64,000 nt of DNA from Humulus lupulus (GCF_963169125.1 NC_084797.1:93777868-93841867); one strand, 5' to 3'; counted from the stretch's first letter, positions 1 to 11,000 are shown. The notes: generated by a model not told the origin, from the letters alone. Made by a program: numbers and translations.

Positions 1-124
1 CTCGGCACCTGGAACCAAGCAGTTGGAGGAGAGGCAGTGTGGCATTGTTCAAGGCGACGAGTATTCAAGAAACTTGTCTTAAAGGGAAAATCATTTTCAT
101 TGAACTGAACATGTTGTGATATAT
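1..124 (-). pseudogene. Copia-1 pol fragment, linker after the integrase core
   Basis: Minus-strand reading continues the copia polyprotein past the integrase core. The piece is rich in His, Phe, Asn and Lys, with an HVQFNENDFPFK stretch resembling the segment that follows the G-Y-K motif downstream of copia integrase cores. When the CACTA element and one TAT copy are ignored, the frame joins directly to the piece ending near 2416. It is a fragment only, cut by the window edge, and carries no catalytic residues. Confidence 0.75.
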
Positions 125-149
125 CACTACAAGAAATGCCAATATTAGG

Positions 150-560
150 GGTGGATGCATTAGAGGCGGACCTGAATCCGCCTCTAAGAAGAGGACTATT
201 AGCGGTGGACCCAGCAGTCTGCCGTTAATAAAGTTTTTTTTTTTAAAAAAAAAATTATTTAAAAAAAGCGTTAGCGCCCTCCGCCGCTAATAAGAAAAGT
301 GCGGGAATTTTCTTGAGCATTTATTTGAATGGGTATTAGCGGCGGAGCCACAAATTATTACTGGCAGACTGCCCGCTGCTAATACATTACAGCGGCGGGT
401 CCAACACATTATTAGCGGCGGACTTCCTGCCGCTAATAATGTGTAATTCTGACCGTTTTTTAAATAGCGGCGGGGGTCCGCCGCTAATAATGGGAACTCA
501 TTATTAGCGGCAGGAACCCATTATTAGTGGTGGACCCCTGCCTCTAATAATCTTCTATAT
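150..560. repeat. Left subterminal repeats of the CACTA element
   Basis: GC-rich units of the type GCGGACCC and CCGCCGCTAATAATG recur in both orientations about every 20-45 bp. They alternate so that neighbouring copies can pair as hairpins. In CACTA families such subterminal arrays bind the element's own DNA-binding protein; that role is inferred here from position and arrangement. Confidence 0.8.
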
Positions 561-565
561 AAAAG
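556..565 (+). promoter_or_regulatory. TATA-like box of the CACTA leader
   Basis: TATATAAAAG sits just inside the left subterminal array and is followed by a pyrimidine-rich leader, an ATG at 612 and a splice-donor-like GTATGT at about 801. This is the expected place for the promoter of the autonomous parent. No functional gene remains behind it. Confidence 0.4.
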
Positions 566-681
566 ATCCTAGCGCCCCTTTCATCAGTTTCCATTTTCTC
601 ATTTCTTCCATTTGTCTCTGTCTTCTCCGCCCCCAAGCCCCTGTTCAACGCCCCATTCTCCATCATTTGCCCACCCTCTTG

Positions 682-790
682 AACCCGAGCCCCTCCACAT
701 CTATGAAACACCCCCCCCCCCCCCCCATCCGAGCCCCTCCACACCCAAGACACCCCCATCCGAGCCCCTCCACACCCACGGCACCCCACA
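682..790 (+). repeat. C-rich minisatellite with a 16-C run
   Basis: About three copies of a CCGAGCCCCTCCACA unit occur, at roughly 684, 729 and 761, with a 16-base C run at 711-726. It lies in the leader region of the CACTA element. The proline-rich ORFs that cross it come from the repeat and are not credible genes. Confidence 0.75.
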
Positions 791-900
791 TCCCCCACGG
801 TATGTGTTTTAAAATTTTAATTTTTAAATTTCTAACATATTCTATTTTTGTGTTTAAGGTCCGCTACTCCACCGCCGCTCCGCTATGAAATCAGTGGAAA

Positions 901-1740
901 AGTATGCTTTTATGTAATTTATGTATATATTATTTTGTGTATGTGTTAGAAAAATTTGATGATGTGTTAACAATTTTATATATGTTTGAGTTTTTAAAAT
1001 TTGAAATAGAAATAAATTAAAATAATAGAAATTTGTTAGTTATAAATATTTTATGTGTTATTATAAACGTTCTGGGATTTTCTGAGTGTATGATTCACTA
1101 TTTTTTAAAATGGTCGTACTAAACTATTATGCTGCTGAATTTTTCGTGAAATTTAATTAAGTAAACTAGTTTTAATTTTTTTTTGTTATATGTTATGTCA
1201 ACATAAAGAGAAATTTAAATTGTAATGAATATTATATAATTAGAGTTAGTTATTATTTTTATAATTAATTAAAAATTATTAAACAAATATATTAGTAGTT
1301 AATTAGAAATTACTTTATTTTTTAAGTTTTGATTTATTTTCTCTGTCATTAAATAAATAATTAAAAAAGTTTAGTGTAAGTTGTTATAATAATTTGATTA
1401 ACTTATGATATAATTTTATAATTATTTAAGTTAACTAATTGCTAATTTAATTTTAAAATTTATCAGTAAATATCAAATTAATAAGTTTAAAATATAATTA
1501 ATAAAATAATGAATGAAAAAGATGAATTAAATTTATGTAATTATTAAAAAAAAATAGTCTAAATTTAAATAATAATTAATTTGTCAAATTATTATTAATA
1601 TTATTACAAATTAAAAAAATTAATAAAAAAACAATGAATTAAATAATAATTTAATTTTTTAAATAATTTAATTATTTTTTAATAATTTAATTAATTAATT
1701 AAATAAATAATAAATTATTATAAGAAAAAATATTATTTTG
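901..1740. other. AT-rich internal spacer of the CACTA element
   Basis: Nearly pure A/T sequence with short TAATTAATTAAA runs and no ORF of note. It may be the decayed first intron of the parent transposon gene, because a GTATGT donor-like site precedes it and a more GC-balanced patch follows at about 1750-1975. A second AT-rich stretch without genes occupies 1976-2200. Confidence 0.5.
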
Positions 1741-1837
1741 TTTATTAAATAATAACGTCCATGTAGGATCTCAGACGTCACATCCTAGGCATCATTAGTT
1801 TGGAGACTCGTTTGGATCATCTTCGCAGTAATCTCCA

Positions 1838-1975
1838 CATGCTTATTACCCTTTAGCACCGGCACCACAGTTTGCTTCACCACTATTGCTGCGTCCTAAC
1901 ATTGGTGAAGATAGTGATGTGAATGTTAATGAATATTTCTCTCCTGGTTGGCCTGATCCAAACAATAATAATTAG
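1838..1975 (+). pseudogene. Possible terminal coding fragment of the CACTA parent gene
   Basis: A GC-balanced island in AT-rich surroundings. One frame gives 45 residues rich in Pro, Ala and acidic residues, ending PGWPDPNNNN then TAG. An acceptor-like TTCGCAG precedes it. It looks like a last exon retained from the autonomous element, but I do not recognise a domain, and the frame upstream of 1838 is closed by a stop. Confidence 0.3.
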
Positions 1976-2199
1976 TTTACGTTTTTTAATTAAATTAAGA
2001 CAATTGATATTTTATTATGTTTATTTTATAATTAGTTTATATGTAATTTTGATTGATAAATATTAATTGTGTTATTAATAATTAATTTTAATTTATGTTA
2101 AATCTAATTATATTTAAATAATTATTATAATTTATTTATTTATTATTAAATAAATTCAAATGAATTATTATATTTTATTTTAAAAAAAAATATTAATTA

Positions 2200-2400
2200 A
2201 TTACCGGCAGATTAATAGAGGCGGGATCCGCTGGTATTAAATGAGTCAAATGCGATGTTGACTACTTTGTATACCGGCGGAGTCTGCCCCTAATAATCCG
2301 TCGGTATTAATATATTACAGGTGGGGTGTCAGTCCACCAGTAATAACCATAATTACCGACCAACTATTACCGGCAGAAGGCTCCGCTGGTAATAACCTAT
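2200..2400. repeat. Right subterminal repeats of the CACTA element
   Basis: Units such as ACCGGCGGAGTC, CCGTCGGTATTAAT and CCGCTGGTAATAA repeat in both orientations up to the right terminus. They are related to the left array but more diverged, typically with TACCGGC in place of TAGCGGC. Confidence 0.75.
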
Positions 2401-2412
2401 TTTGTTGTAGTG

Positions 2413-3235
2413 TATAAACTCTCCCTGTAGAGTTGGGACATTTATACCCTTAGAAAAAATCACCATACCCCAAATTAACACATTTCAGAGATCTAAAACT
2501 AAATTTATGATCTTAATAAGAGCGGAGGCAAGGAAAACATGCTGAACCAAATACATGCAAGGAGGGATAGTTAGGTTTTTTGTGAAATAATGTTTCAAAG
2601 GGAGATTTATGACCAAAAATTGGCGTGGGAAGTCTGTTTATCAAGTAAACAGAGGTCTGAAATGTATCAACCCAATATTTCAGAGGCATTGATGCTTGTG
2701 CTAGTAAGGTGAGACCCATGTCAACTATGTGTCGGTGTTTACATTCAGCTCGACCATTCTGAGCTCACGTATGAGGACAGGAATGCTGAAAAATGATGCA
2801 ATTTTCTTTGAAAATGTTAGAAAAGGTATGATATTCCCCACCCCAATCAACCCTAAGGACTTTGATTTTTTTGCCAAATTGATTTTCAACTAGAGCCTTG
2901 AATTGAGTAAAAGCTAAATTTGAATTTCAGTGGGTATATCCATGTATACCGACTAAAATCATTGATGAAATGAATGTAAAACCTGAAGTTTGTGTTTGAC
3001 ATTATTGGGGCAGGACCCCAAAGGTCTGTATGAACAAGATCTAATACATGTTTGACTCTACTATTTGAAGAAGAAAAAGGAATTGAGTGTGACTTTCCAT
3101 ATTGACAAGCATCACAGAAAATATCTTGTTCATTTCTGAAGGATTTTACATTAGTGGCAACCATGACATTTTTCAAAACTCTAAAGGAAGGATGGCCCAA
3201 ACGTTGGTGCCATAATTTTTTCTTGGAATTTAAAG
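2413..3235 (-). pseudogene. Copia-1 integrase (degenerate)
   Basis: Two stretches of copia integrase are readable on the minus strand. 3200-2886 has the His-rich pre-integrase start (MGHPSFRVLKNVM), the C-x2-C half of the zinc-binding region (CDACQYGKSH), then HTDLWGPAP and FINDFSRYTW, which hold the first two acidic positions of the DDE core region. 2719-2513 has ALKYW-like, LINRLPTP and SPFETLFHKKP blocks from the C-terminal core. A frameshift and stops separate the pieces. The enzyme would have inserted copia cDNA into chromosomes; this copy cannot. Confidence 0.8.
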
Positions 3236-3966
3236 ACAGATCAGAAAAAGGCTGATTTGATTAGACAGAAAAGAAAATTAGTAAAAGGAAGATGAGGTTG
3301 TGTAGATTTTGAGTGGTGAGATGAGCTTGTAGCTGATGTGTGAAGTCGATAGTTACAATCCTCAAGTGTCCCTCGAAGTAGAACCTTCTTTATGGCTTTG
3401 TCCTTCACAACACAACAATGAGAATACAATTATATTAGTATGTTATTATCAGCTGTGAGTTTCGACACACTAATGAGATTTTTGGCAATTTTAGGGACAT
3501 GTAATAGATCTGTTAAAGAAAGAGGACGATCTGAATATGTGGGTAAAGAACCAGAACCAATATGTGAGATTGAGATAGAGTTACCATCACCTACAGTGAG
3601 GCGTTCCTTACCACCAAACTCAATGTGTTGGTTCATTTTGTTCACATCATAAGTAAGATGGTTGTTGGCTGCACTATCAGCATACCAAGCATCATTGTCA
3701 ACAACTTCGGAAGAAGCAACAAAGGCTGAATGAGGTGATTTCTGTGTTTGATTAGGATCTGTCCCCATGAAACTTTCATCGTATCGGTTGTAGCAAACCG
3801 CTGCAGAATGTCCACACTTTCCACAAACTTGGCAAGTAGGACTTGAGTTGCCTCCTCGTCCTCCTCTTCCTCGAGATTGAGAGGCATTTCCCCTATTGTT
3901 TGGTGACTGTCCACGACCTCCAGGTGGGTTGGAGTAGTTATTTTGTCTTTTGTTATGAGCAGACAA
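3236..3966 (-). pseudogene. Copia-1 gag C-terminus and protease (degenerate)
   Basis: Minus-strand reading from 3966 has a Gly/Arg/Asn-rich stretch, a CCHC zinc knuckle (C-Q-V-C-G-K-C-G-H-S-A-A-V-C) for RNA packaging, and a protease start with W-Y-A-D-S-A-A at the position of the catalytic D-S/T-G motif. Here Gly is replaced by Ala, which is expected to harm an aspartic protease. LTVGDGNSI and LLHVPKIAKNLISVSKL follow, as is typical of copia proteases. The frame stops at 3430. The next piece (3429-3241) continues towards the pre-integrase domain in broken form. Confidence 0.8.
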
Positions 3967-4809
3967 GTTGGACTGATTGGTTTTGTTTGAAAGATTTGCT
4001 GATGGAGATCCTAGGTCTTTGAGTGCTTGGCTGGTGGGAGAGAGAGCACTGAGCCGTTCAAAGCGGCTATCAAAAGAAAGGAGTGTGTCTTGAAATTCTT
4101 TCCATCTTCTATCTGAACTGTGATATACAAATATTCTACATCCAAGCCATTCAGGACATTATTAACAAGTTGGGACTCAAGGTAGGGACTACCTGCAATG
4201 GCAAGAATGTTTGCCCAAGTTCTCATCTGGCATAGGTACTCCGTCATGCTCATGTGTTCCTTTCCTGGTTGTTTGCAACGTTGTCCTGGTCTCATCCATT
4301 TTTTCTTTAGAATGAGCTCCATAGAGAGTGTCTAAGGCTCTCCATACCTCAACAACTGTTTGACACCCCATTACCTCAGTAGCAGTGGCTTCAATCATTG
4401 ACCCTTAAAGCCATCCCATTAATAACTAATCATTGATCATCCAATGCTCATACGCTGGGCTAATGCCGAGTGCAACTTTTGCTCCATGTTGAGAAGTCCC
4501 TGTACCTACAGTCACAAACTCAGGGGGAGGGAGCTTAGTACCATTCAAGAAACCATCTAATCTTTGGCCTCTGATAATAGTGGAGACCATTGTATTCCAC
4601 AGAGTAAAGTTATTCCTGTCCAACTTTAGCACGAATGGTTGCCTGAGAGTGCTGCCAAAAGGATTGACAGTCACTGGATTTGAGGAAGGAGAGAAAGGGT
4701 TTGGAGCAATGTGAGTAGACACAAGCGCTGGAGTTGTAGTCTATGGGTTGAAAAATCGAGCATCTCTTCCTCTAGAGGAAGCTGGTGTGGTTTCTTTGGT
4801 TGATGACAT
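3967..4809 (-). pseudogene. Copia-1 gag N-terminal region (degenerate)
   Basis: The likely start is the ATG at 4809-4807 (MSSTKETTPASS). This start is preferred over the ATG at 4722 because the frame is continuous and sits about 60 bp after the primer site; an in-frame TAG near 4739 separates the two. FVLKLDRNNFTLWNTMVSTII matches the N-terminal signature of copia capsid proteins, and later blocks include EVWRALDTLYGAHSKEK. At least one stop (around 4426) and frameshifts interrupt it. Confidence 0.75.
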
Positions 4810-4868
4810 TGGCGGTCTTTCTCCTTCAGTAGCAGCAAACAACATCGTAGTGGCGTCGGTGTCCTAGG

Positions 4869-4880
4869 GCTTTGATGCCA
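4869..4880 (-). other. Copia-1 primer-binding site (degenerate)
   Basis: On the minus strand this reads TGGCATCAAAGC, differing at two positions from TGGTATCAGAGC, the usual copia site complementary to the 3' end of initiator Met-tRNA. It lies directly beside the LTR, as required. Confidence 0.7.
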
Positions 4881-5105
4881 AGAGAAATTATGGATTTAGG
4901 GTAAAATTGTATAACTCAGCTCAGGTATTGCTGAGACTATTGTATTGAACTTATAGAAAAATAATTACAGAGGATATTACATTCAGTGAGCAATTGGCTC
5001 TCAACATGTATACATAGCACAAAATAGAAAAAGGATTGCAATCGTAACAAATTGTACGATTGCTGATTGCCAAAGAAATTCAGGTACCACTACAGTATAT
5101 TTTAG
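4881..5105 (-). repeat. Copia-1 5' LTR (approximate)
   Basis: The sequence between the primer site and a loss of element-like character near 5105 is taken as the LTR, about 225 bp, a normal size for short-LTR copia elements. The partner LTR is outside the window, so the outer edge is not proven. The following ~160 bp (5106-5272), including an A-rich run near 5165, is not assigned. Confidence 0.55.
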
Positions 5106-5404
5106 AACAAATGATTAGATGAGGATTTTATTTCTATGTTTTCTCATCGTAGCCCTTCTTGTATAAAAAAAAAAAAGAAAGAAAAGAACTTAGATATAAG
5201 ATCATTCTCCCTTGGATAGACGGTTGCCAATGTATTTTGGTGCGTCAGTAATGTTGGAGTTGCATTCACTAAGGTAGCGTTTGGTTGCAAAATAAAATTG
5301 GAATGATAATGGTAATGGTAATAGGAATGGAATAAGATTTACATTACTTTGTTTGGTAGATACTTTGGAATCAATGACTAAATGATGATTATTGTGTTTG
5401 GTAT

Positions 5405-6364
5405 TGTTTACCGAGTTTTTCGGAAACTAGAATTATGAAAGATAAGAGAGCTTAAAAAGAAAGGATTTAGAATATGCAAGCATAATTTTTACGTGGTTGG
5501 GGCATTAATGAGCCTTATTCCGCGAGTCAGTTGTAGTAAAGCTTAGAGAGCTTTTGACAATGGAGTTTTTTGCAAGTTTGAGAAGAATAATTGCTTACAA
5601 GTGAAAATCTGGGATCTTCTCTACAGTGCACAACTGACCCTATTTATAGACAGTTGGATGCATTGGATTTGGGCCGGACTAATCCGGGACCAATACGGAT
5701 GTAATTAGGATTTGCGCACTAACACAGGCTTATAAAATAAAATACACTAATCAGGGCCTAATTGGCCGGCTCGAGCATAACCCATGTTGTACGACTGGCA
5801 ACAGTTTGCAGCTTCAGTTTGGTTCGCGTGGGCTTCTTAGGAGATCCGGGGGATAGGATTCGTCAGAGTAGTGGCAGTACTGTTCTGAATAACGACGTAC
5901 ATTTCGTATGTAACCTCTTCTGCAGGTTAGTTGAGGAGATAAAACCCCATGTTTCTCAGGGTGATGTCAGTGTCGGGGACATTTTATCATACCCAACTCG
6001 GGTGCCCAGTCCGGGTTCATTTACCAACATCCCAGTCCATTTACCAGGACCTTGGTTCGTTTACTAGAACCCAGGTTCATCCACTATCATCCCGGTCCAT
6101 TCTTAGACTCGGAGGCATCCTCCTTATTCCCATCCTGGACGACACCTTATACTGGGTCCGGGAAGACGAAATGTGCCAAATTCATGGTCCCGGCTTATCC
6201 GGTGCGGGGATGTCCAATGGATAATGTTGGGCTTACTGATGTTTGGCCACTAGGATTGACTCCTTCCCCATTCATTGGGTTCAGTCTGGGCCTCGGATTC
6301 CTTCAGAATAGCGCTTGGACTTAGGGTGTTGTGCCACGTGTGCGGGGAGGAAACTGGGATAACA
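5405..6364 (-). repeat. Tat-1 3' LTR
   Basis: Begins TGTTTACC and ends GATAACA. It is clearly homologous over its whole length to 29476-30447, with scattered substitutions and small indels. A minus-strand TATA box (TATAAATAGGG) is visible at about 5638-5648, placing the promoter for minus transcription. Confidence 0.93.
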
Positions 6365-6374
6365 TTTACCCTCC
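6365..6374 (-). other. Tat-1 polypurine tract
   Basis: On the minus strand GGAGGGTAAA lies immediately upstream of the 3' LTR, the expected site where plus-strand DNA synthesis is primed. From here to 6989 no gene is recognised; the stretch is probably the promoter-side region of the antisense gene. Confidence 0.7.
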
Positions 6375-6989
6375 AAGCCTTTATCTGTGTTCGCGTAGTG
6401 GAGGCTTGCTTCATCTACTAGATCAATTTTCGGTGTCCCGGTTTGTTCCCCGGAAAATGAGTCCATTTTCGTGGGGGACCGCTTGATGTAAATTCGCATG
6501 AAAAGTGTTCGTACCAATATCCCTGATCAAATCCCAACGGCCCGGTTCGTTTACCAAGAGACAGGTTTGTTTACTTCAAGGACGCTTGGATGACCCCCGA
6601 CCTTTCAATTTATTCATGCTACATGTACGTGTTTCCCTATAACTGGTGCGTCAATATTACTCGCGCCTGATGGATTTGGAGAGAATCTCTTGGTTATTGT
6701 GTTGGAAACCAAACGTCAACATAAATTCCGAGGCATCCCATCTGTACGAGTGATGTCGATAGGGAAATCGAGTGGATCATTTAATATGTCTGTGTCAATT
6801 GGGACCGTCGGATGAGAAATTTTTGAAATTTCCTTTCTTGGGCCATTGGATTGGGAGGGCGTGGATCGTGACTTGGCGAATCCTCGATCCGATACTCAAG
6901 TGGGCTAATTAAAGCCCCTGCGTAATCCGAGACCGTTAGATGGGGGAAGTCATCCTGAACCGTTGGATCAAGAAATTTGTTTTTGGCTC

Positions 6990-6997
6990 TATAAATA
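6990..6997 (+). promoter_or_regulatory. TATA box of the Tat-1 antisense gene
   Basis: TATAAATA on the plus strand, 72 bp before an ATG at 7062 that opens a frame beginning MSEFADELLRQLL. It is separate from the LTR promoter, which fires on the other strand. An equivalent box stands at the same relative place in Tat-2 (41851). Confidence 0.6.
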
Positions 6998-7061
6998 CCC
7001 CCAGATTTTCATTTGCAAGTTTACGCATTCTGAACAACCAGAGTTATAAAGAGAGCTTTTT

Positions 7062-10000
7062 ATGTCTGAATTTGCCGACGAACTTCTCCGACAACTGCTC
7101 TGTTTCCGTTGTCCCGGATCTTCTCAGGTCTAGGTCATCCCAGAACAGCGGTAATAGGCTGACTTGGGAAAATTGAGAAAAAAATTCTTCTTAGTTCCCG
7201 ATCTAGATTATGGGGATCTTCAGTGATCCCAGATCTGGTCCGGAGGGGACTCCTCCAAGCAGTTCTTAGGAGAGCCTCCGTACCTTAACCAACCTTTTTG
7301 GGTTTTGGTGCTAACTGCTTGGTTGTTTGCTTCCTTTTTTTTCTTTCCAGATCATCAACAATGAGCCTTGGCGTTACTCTCCACTTGGAAGAATACGTCC
7401 AGTCTGCTCCCATCGTCTTGGAAGGGTGCAAACCTCCCAGTGGAAACACAAGGGAGATGGATGGGGAGCAAAACAAATTCTGGAACTATCGGATGCTGGA
7501 TGCTTTAGAGAAGCATCTGGGAGTGGAGTTGACCCCCAGCCACTTTTACAATCTGCTGGCTAGGAAGGAGGAAAAAGCCCATACCAGCATGGGCGAGTTT
7601 AAGGCCTGGAGCATGGGCCACATCAATGCGGTAGCCACTCTCCTGCTCCATGACTACTTCATGCGATTCCTAAAGTTTGTGGGGATCGCGCCTTTCCAGC
7701 TCTTGCCCCAAGCCTATAAGCTTCATGCAGGATGGCGTATTTTTTGTGTGGGGAAGGAGATCCCGGAGCCTACCCTGGCGTGGGTGCTATACTTCTACAA
7801 GTTGGAGCCGCAGCTCAATGCCAAGGATAAGACCCGGGACGACTTCTATAAACTGAAGCCTCGTGGCAATTATCTTGCCCTTTACAGCTCTTGGAAGCAC
7901 CCCCGGATGTCAAACACTACTATTTCATGACCTCCAGGTTCCTTTTGGAGCGGAATCCCATGTTGGTGCTTGACTTCTAGCGCGTGGGTAAGTTGTCTAC
8001 CCTTTTAATCCTTTTTGTTCTTTTTTTCGTCCGCTTTCGACTCACATTCCTGGATAACAGGACCATATGCCCAGAATCCTCTCTCCAAGTCGATCCTAGA
8101 CCAGAAGAATTACTACGCCACTTTGAGCGCGGAGGATCTGGATGTGGGAGACTACGTAAACACCACGAATCTGTGAGTGGTCGGGATGTTAGCGGCCAAC
8201 TAGACAATTGTGGCCCCTAGCCTTCGGGGGTTGCAATGTGAGAGGGACCCTGCCTTGAGGGAGGAGCTGGCCCTCATTCATATAGAGGTCGTTGGGGTCG
8301 TGGCCTGAGCAGACGTGGTGAAGAAGAAGAAGGAGCAGGCCTGGCAGATGGAGATGGCTGAATTTGAGGAGCTGGACGTACTTCTCGACGAAGCCCAGCC
8401 GAACACAGGGGCTCTTGGGGCCAGTATATCGGGGAAAGGTAATTCGCCTCTACTTTTAACTTATGCTCCTCATTTTGAGGACTTAGTTAGGGATAGGCAA
8501 GTTTACCGAGGCCACTTGTTCGAGGTCGTCAGAGAAATGAGACCTCCAACCCCCATTGTCTTAGACCCGTAGACTCTCATGTACTCGTCCGGATTCCTTC
8601 AATATGGTAACTTCATGGACTTGGACGACATGGGGGACCACATCCATTCCTTCGCTTTAGGAGAGTTGAGTCGAGCTCGAGTTCTAGATAAGGGTTTGTC
8701 CCGGAGGACCTCAGACTAGCTTTTATTTACTTTTTGTCCCCACTCCTATACTTTGCTGATCATTTCTTTTTGTTTTTTTTTCAGACGATTCAGACATGTC
8801 CAACCCTGAGGCTACGATGAAGCAGGCTATGGAGGCCCGGGTGGCCGCGACCAAAGCATCGGCGAAAAAGGCTGCCAAGGGCCTACCCAAGAGCAAAGTG
8901 TTAGAGTTGGTCCTTGGGGACTCGAGGCCGAAGCTGGAGGTTGTTGAGAGGACTCCAGCCGCGATTCCCCTTCCAACGGTGTGCATTGAAGTTGTCCCAT
9001 CTCTGCCTGTTCATCTCTCGGTAATTGATTTGGAGCAGGAGCCCTTGGCAAGTCGGGGGTCGGAGAAAAGAGCTGCGGAATTGGCTGCTGACGAGTCTGC
9101 GAATTGGGCCAAGAGGGCTAAGATAAAGGACCTTGCCTTGGCCGAGGAGAACTCTTCTGGGGAAAGCTTGATCGTCACTCGGGAGATCCCGGAGGCTCCC
9201 ATGCTTCCTGTCAATCCAGTCTTTCTCGAGGAGGGGGACATGGTCATCTGGGAGGAGAGGATGAGGATGGTATCTCGGGCCTGGGAAGATTGTCGGGACA
9301 GACGGGAGAAGGTCTACCGTGCCTTAACGGTCTGGCGAAAAGTGGAGTTCGCCGAGCGCCCTGCTTCATTCAGTGCTTCGCAGCAGATCGAGGACCGGCT
9401 TGTTGCCGAGACTGGGTTTCGTCCCAAACTGGGGCAAGACACGACCTCACTTGCTGCGGATCTGTTGGATTAGGTCGGGACGACCATGTCTAACCTCCAA
9501 CTGAAACGTTACGCCGCCCTAGCCAACCGGGATGCCTTGTTCATCTCCCAGGCCATCCGTCACCAGGCCACCGTTGTAAGTCATGTATCCATATGATCCT
9601 TTACCTGTATGTCTTCTAACTTTGATTTGTTTCAGGATGCCTTGCTGGCCCAAAGGAATGCTAATTTGGTGGCAGAGATGGCGATGAAGCTGGAGACGAC
9701 CCAACTGGAGTTGGAGGGGGCTGTGGATCAGCAGGAAGCCGCTAGGGAGGCCCTGACCAAGGAGGTTGCTTGGGCAGAGGCCCTGGCCAAGGAAGTTGTG
9801 CGGGTGGAGGCCCTGGTTAAGGAAGCTGCTCAGGCTCAGGCTCAGGCTCAGGCTGACCACGAGGAGGCCTCCTGGGTCTGTTCCAACTCGAAGAAACTTT
9901 TTCCAGGACGGAAGTCGACCACAAAAAGTTGGTGGATAGTCTGGAGGCGGAGATTCTTCATGTTCGGGGCTCCGAGGCATCATCTAAGGCCTTTCTGGAG

Positions 10001-10321
10001 GCAGCTGAGGCCCAATCTCGCCAGGATCAGGAGAAGGTCACCGCTCTTGAATCCCGAATCTAGGCCCTGGACGTTCTGCTTCAGCTGGAGGTGAAACGGC
10101 ATGAGAAGGTCCGCCAAGAGAAAGAACACGCGGATGCCTTGCTAGAGGCCACCTTTGATGAGGCCATCTACATGGCCTGGCTCCAGGACAAAAACATGAA
10201 TCTCCTGGTCTACCCTGATCCCGCCGCGAAGAAAGTTGAGTTCGAGGTAAAGGAGAAAGCTGACGCGAAACTTATGGCGAGGGAGGAGCTAGATGAAGTC
10301 GCTCCGGAGACATCGGAGTAA
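7062..10321 (+). pseudogene. Antisense spliced gene of Tat-1 ('putative gypsy-type transposon' family)
   Basis: Exons are inferred from GT/AG sites and frame. Exon 1 is 7062-7150, with an in-frame TAG near 7131. Exon 2 starts at 7351 after a pyrimidine-rich tract. Introns follow at 7987-8061, about 8440-8784 and about 9574-9635. Exon 2 carries the conserved block WSMGHINAVATLLLHDYFMR through LLPQAYKLHAGW, as in plant proteins described as putative gypsy-type transposon proteins; function is unknown. The last two exons encode a long charged, Ala/Glu/Lys-rich coiled coil ending at 10321. A frameshift near 7895 and stops near 7978, 8174, 9471 and 10061 show decay. It is transcribed against gag-pol. 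Confidence 0.75.
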
Positions 10322-10529
10322 GGCGAAGCCTAGGCCTGGGCCTTCAACTTGTTTTTTGTGGCTTCCTTTTTTTTTGTAATATTTTTATTGATGCGGGTGC
10401 GTCCAAGACAATTTTTTTTATATATATTTACTTTATTCTTGCACAAAATTTTCCCTTTTCCATTCGTTTGTTTTTTCCTCAAAATTTCACTAAGTGTTTT
10501 ACCACCTTGCATGAATATGAGTCGAATGT

Positions 10530-11000
10530 TCAGTCTTGGTTCCAGCGGCCGGGACCATTGGGGAAAAGTTGTAGGAAATGTTTGGCTTGTTTGGGGACCA
10601 GCGTTCAGGTCTCAACGGGCTGGACTGTCTAGGAATTTTACCTCGATTTTATCTCGATTCTAGACACTCAGCCTTTTTTATCCCGATTTTATGAATCGGG
10701 CTCCAACGGCCTAGATCATCAGAGATTTCTTTTTAGGTGTGACTTAGCTTATTAACTCACTTTAATCCTACTGTTTAGGTTCCAACGGCCGGACCGCTAG
10801 GGAGTTAATAATTATCATCAACTTTATTTGTCTTGATTCTGGTGTTCAGGTTCCAACGGCCTAGGCCATCAGAGATTAGTTGATTAGCTTATTTTGAACC
10901 TATGGGTTAGGTTCCAATGACATGGGCCATTTATAAGACTAATTTTAGACAACTTATACCTAGGACTCACGTTCCAATGGTTCTGGGCCATTATAGAGGA
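10530..11000. repeat. Tat-1 tandem repeat A
   Basis: About seven imperfect copies of a GGTTCCAACGGCCNNGGCCAT-type unit, at about 10538, 10610, 10690, 10777, 10848, 10910 and 10970, are separated by AT-richer spacers of variable length. They follow the stop of the antisense gene and precede the end of pol. Confidence 0.75.

Larger units (their letters stand above)
125..2412. mobile_element. Non-autonomous CACTA (En/Spm-type) DNA transposon
   Basis: The left end reads CACTACAAGAAA. The right end, on the opposite strand, reads CACTACAACAAA, giving the terminal inverted repeat expected of CACTA elements. The 3-bp flanks are identical: TAT at 122-124 and TAT at 2413-2415, the expected target duplication length. 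Subterminal zones (about 150-560 and 2200-2400) hold many direct and inverted copies of a CCGCCGCTAATAA-like unit. The inside keeps a TATA box and leader near 556, a C-rich repeat, a long AT-rich stretch and a possible short coding tail near 1840-1975. No transposase ORF is present, so mobility would need an enzyme from elsewhere. Length is 2288 bp. Confidence 0.93.
1..5105 (-). mobile_element. Copia-1: partial Ty1/copia retrotransposon interrupted by a CACTA element
   Basis: Minus-strand Ty1/copia element running off the left edge. From right to left it shows an LTR (about 4881-5105), a degenerate initiator-Met-tRNA primer site (4869-4880), gag from 4809, a CCHC zinc knuckle, an aspartic protease, a pre-integrase domain and an integrase core. 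The start of the post-integrase linker lies in 1-124. RT and RNase H would lie left of the window. The reading frame is broken by several stops and frameshifts, so the copy is dead. A CACTA element at 125-2412 sits between two pieces of the same pol frame. The outer LTR end near 5105 is approximate, because no target duplication can be paired inside the window. Confidence 0.85.

Noticed and set aside
612..888. Proline/serine-rich ORFs in the CACTA element
   Set aside because: They are translations of a C-rich minisatellite and poly-C run; no domain, and two frames are equally open.
5273..5404. Host gene promoter or exon
   Set aside because: The sequence is explained by the Harbinger terminal repeat with matching far end and TAA duplication.
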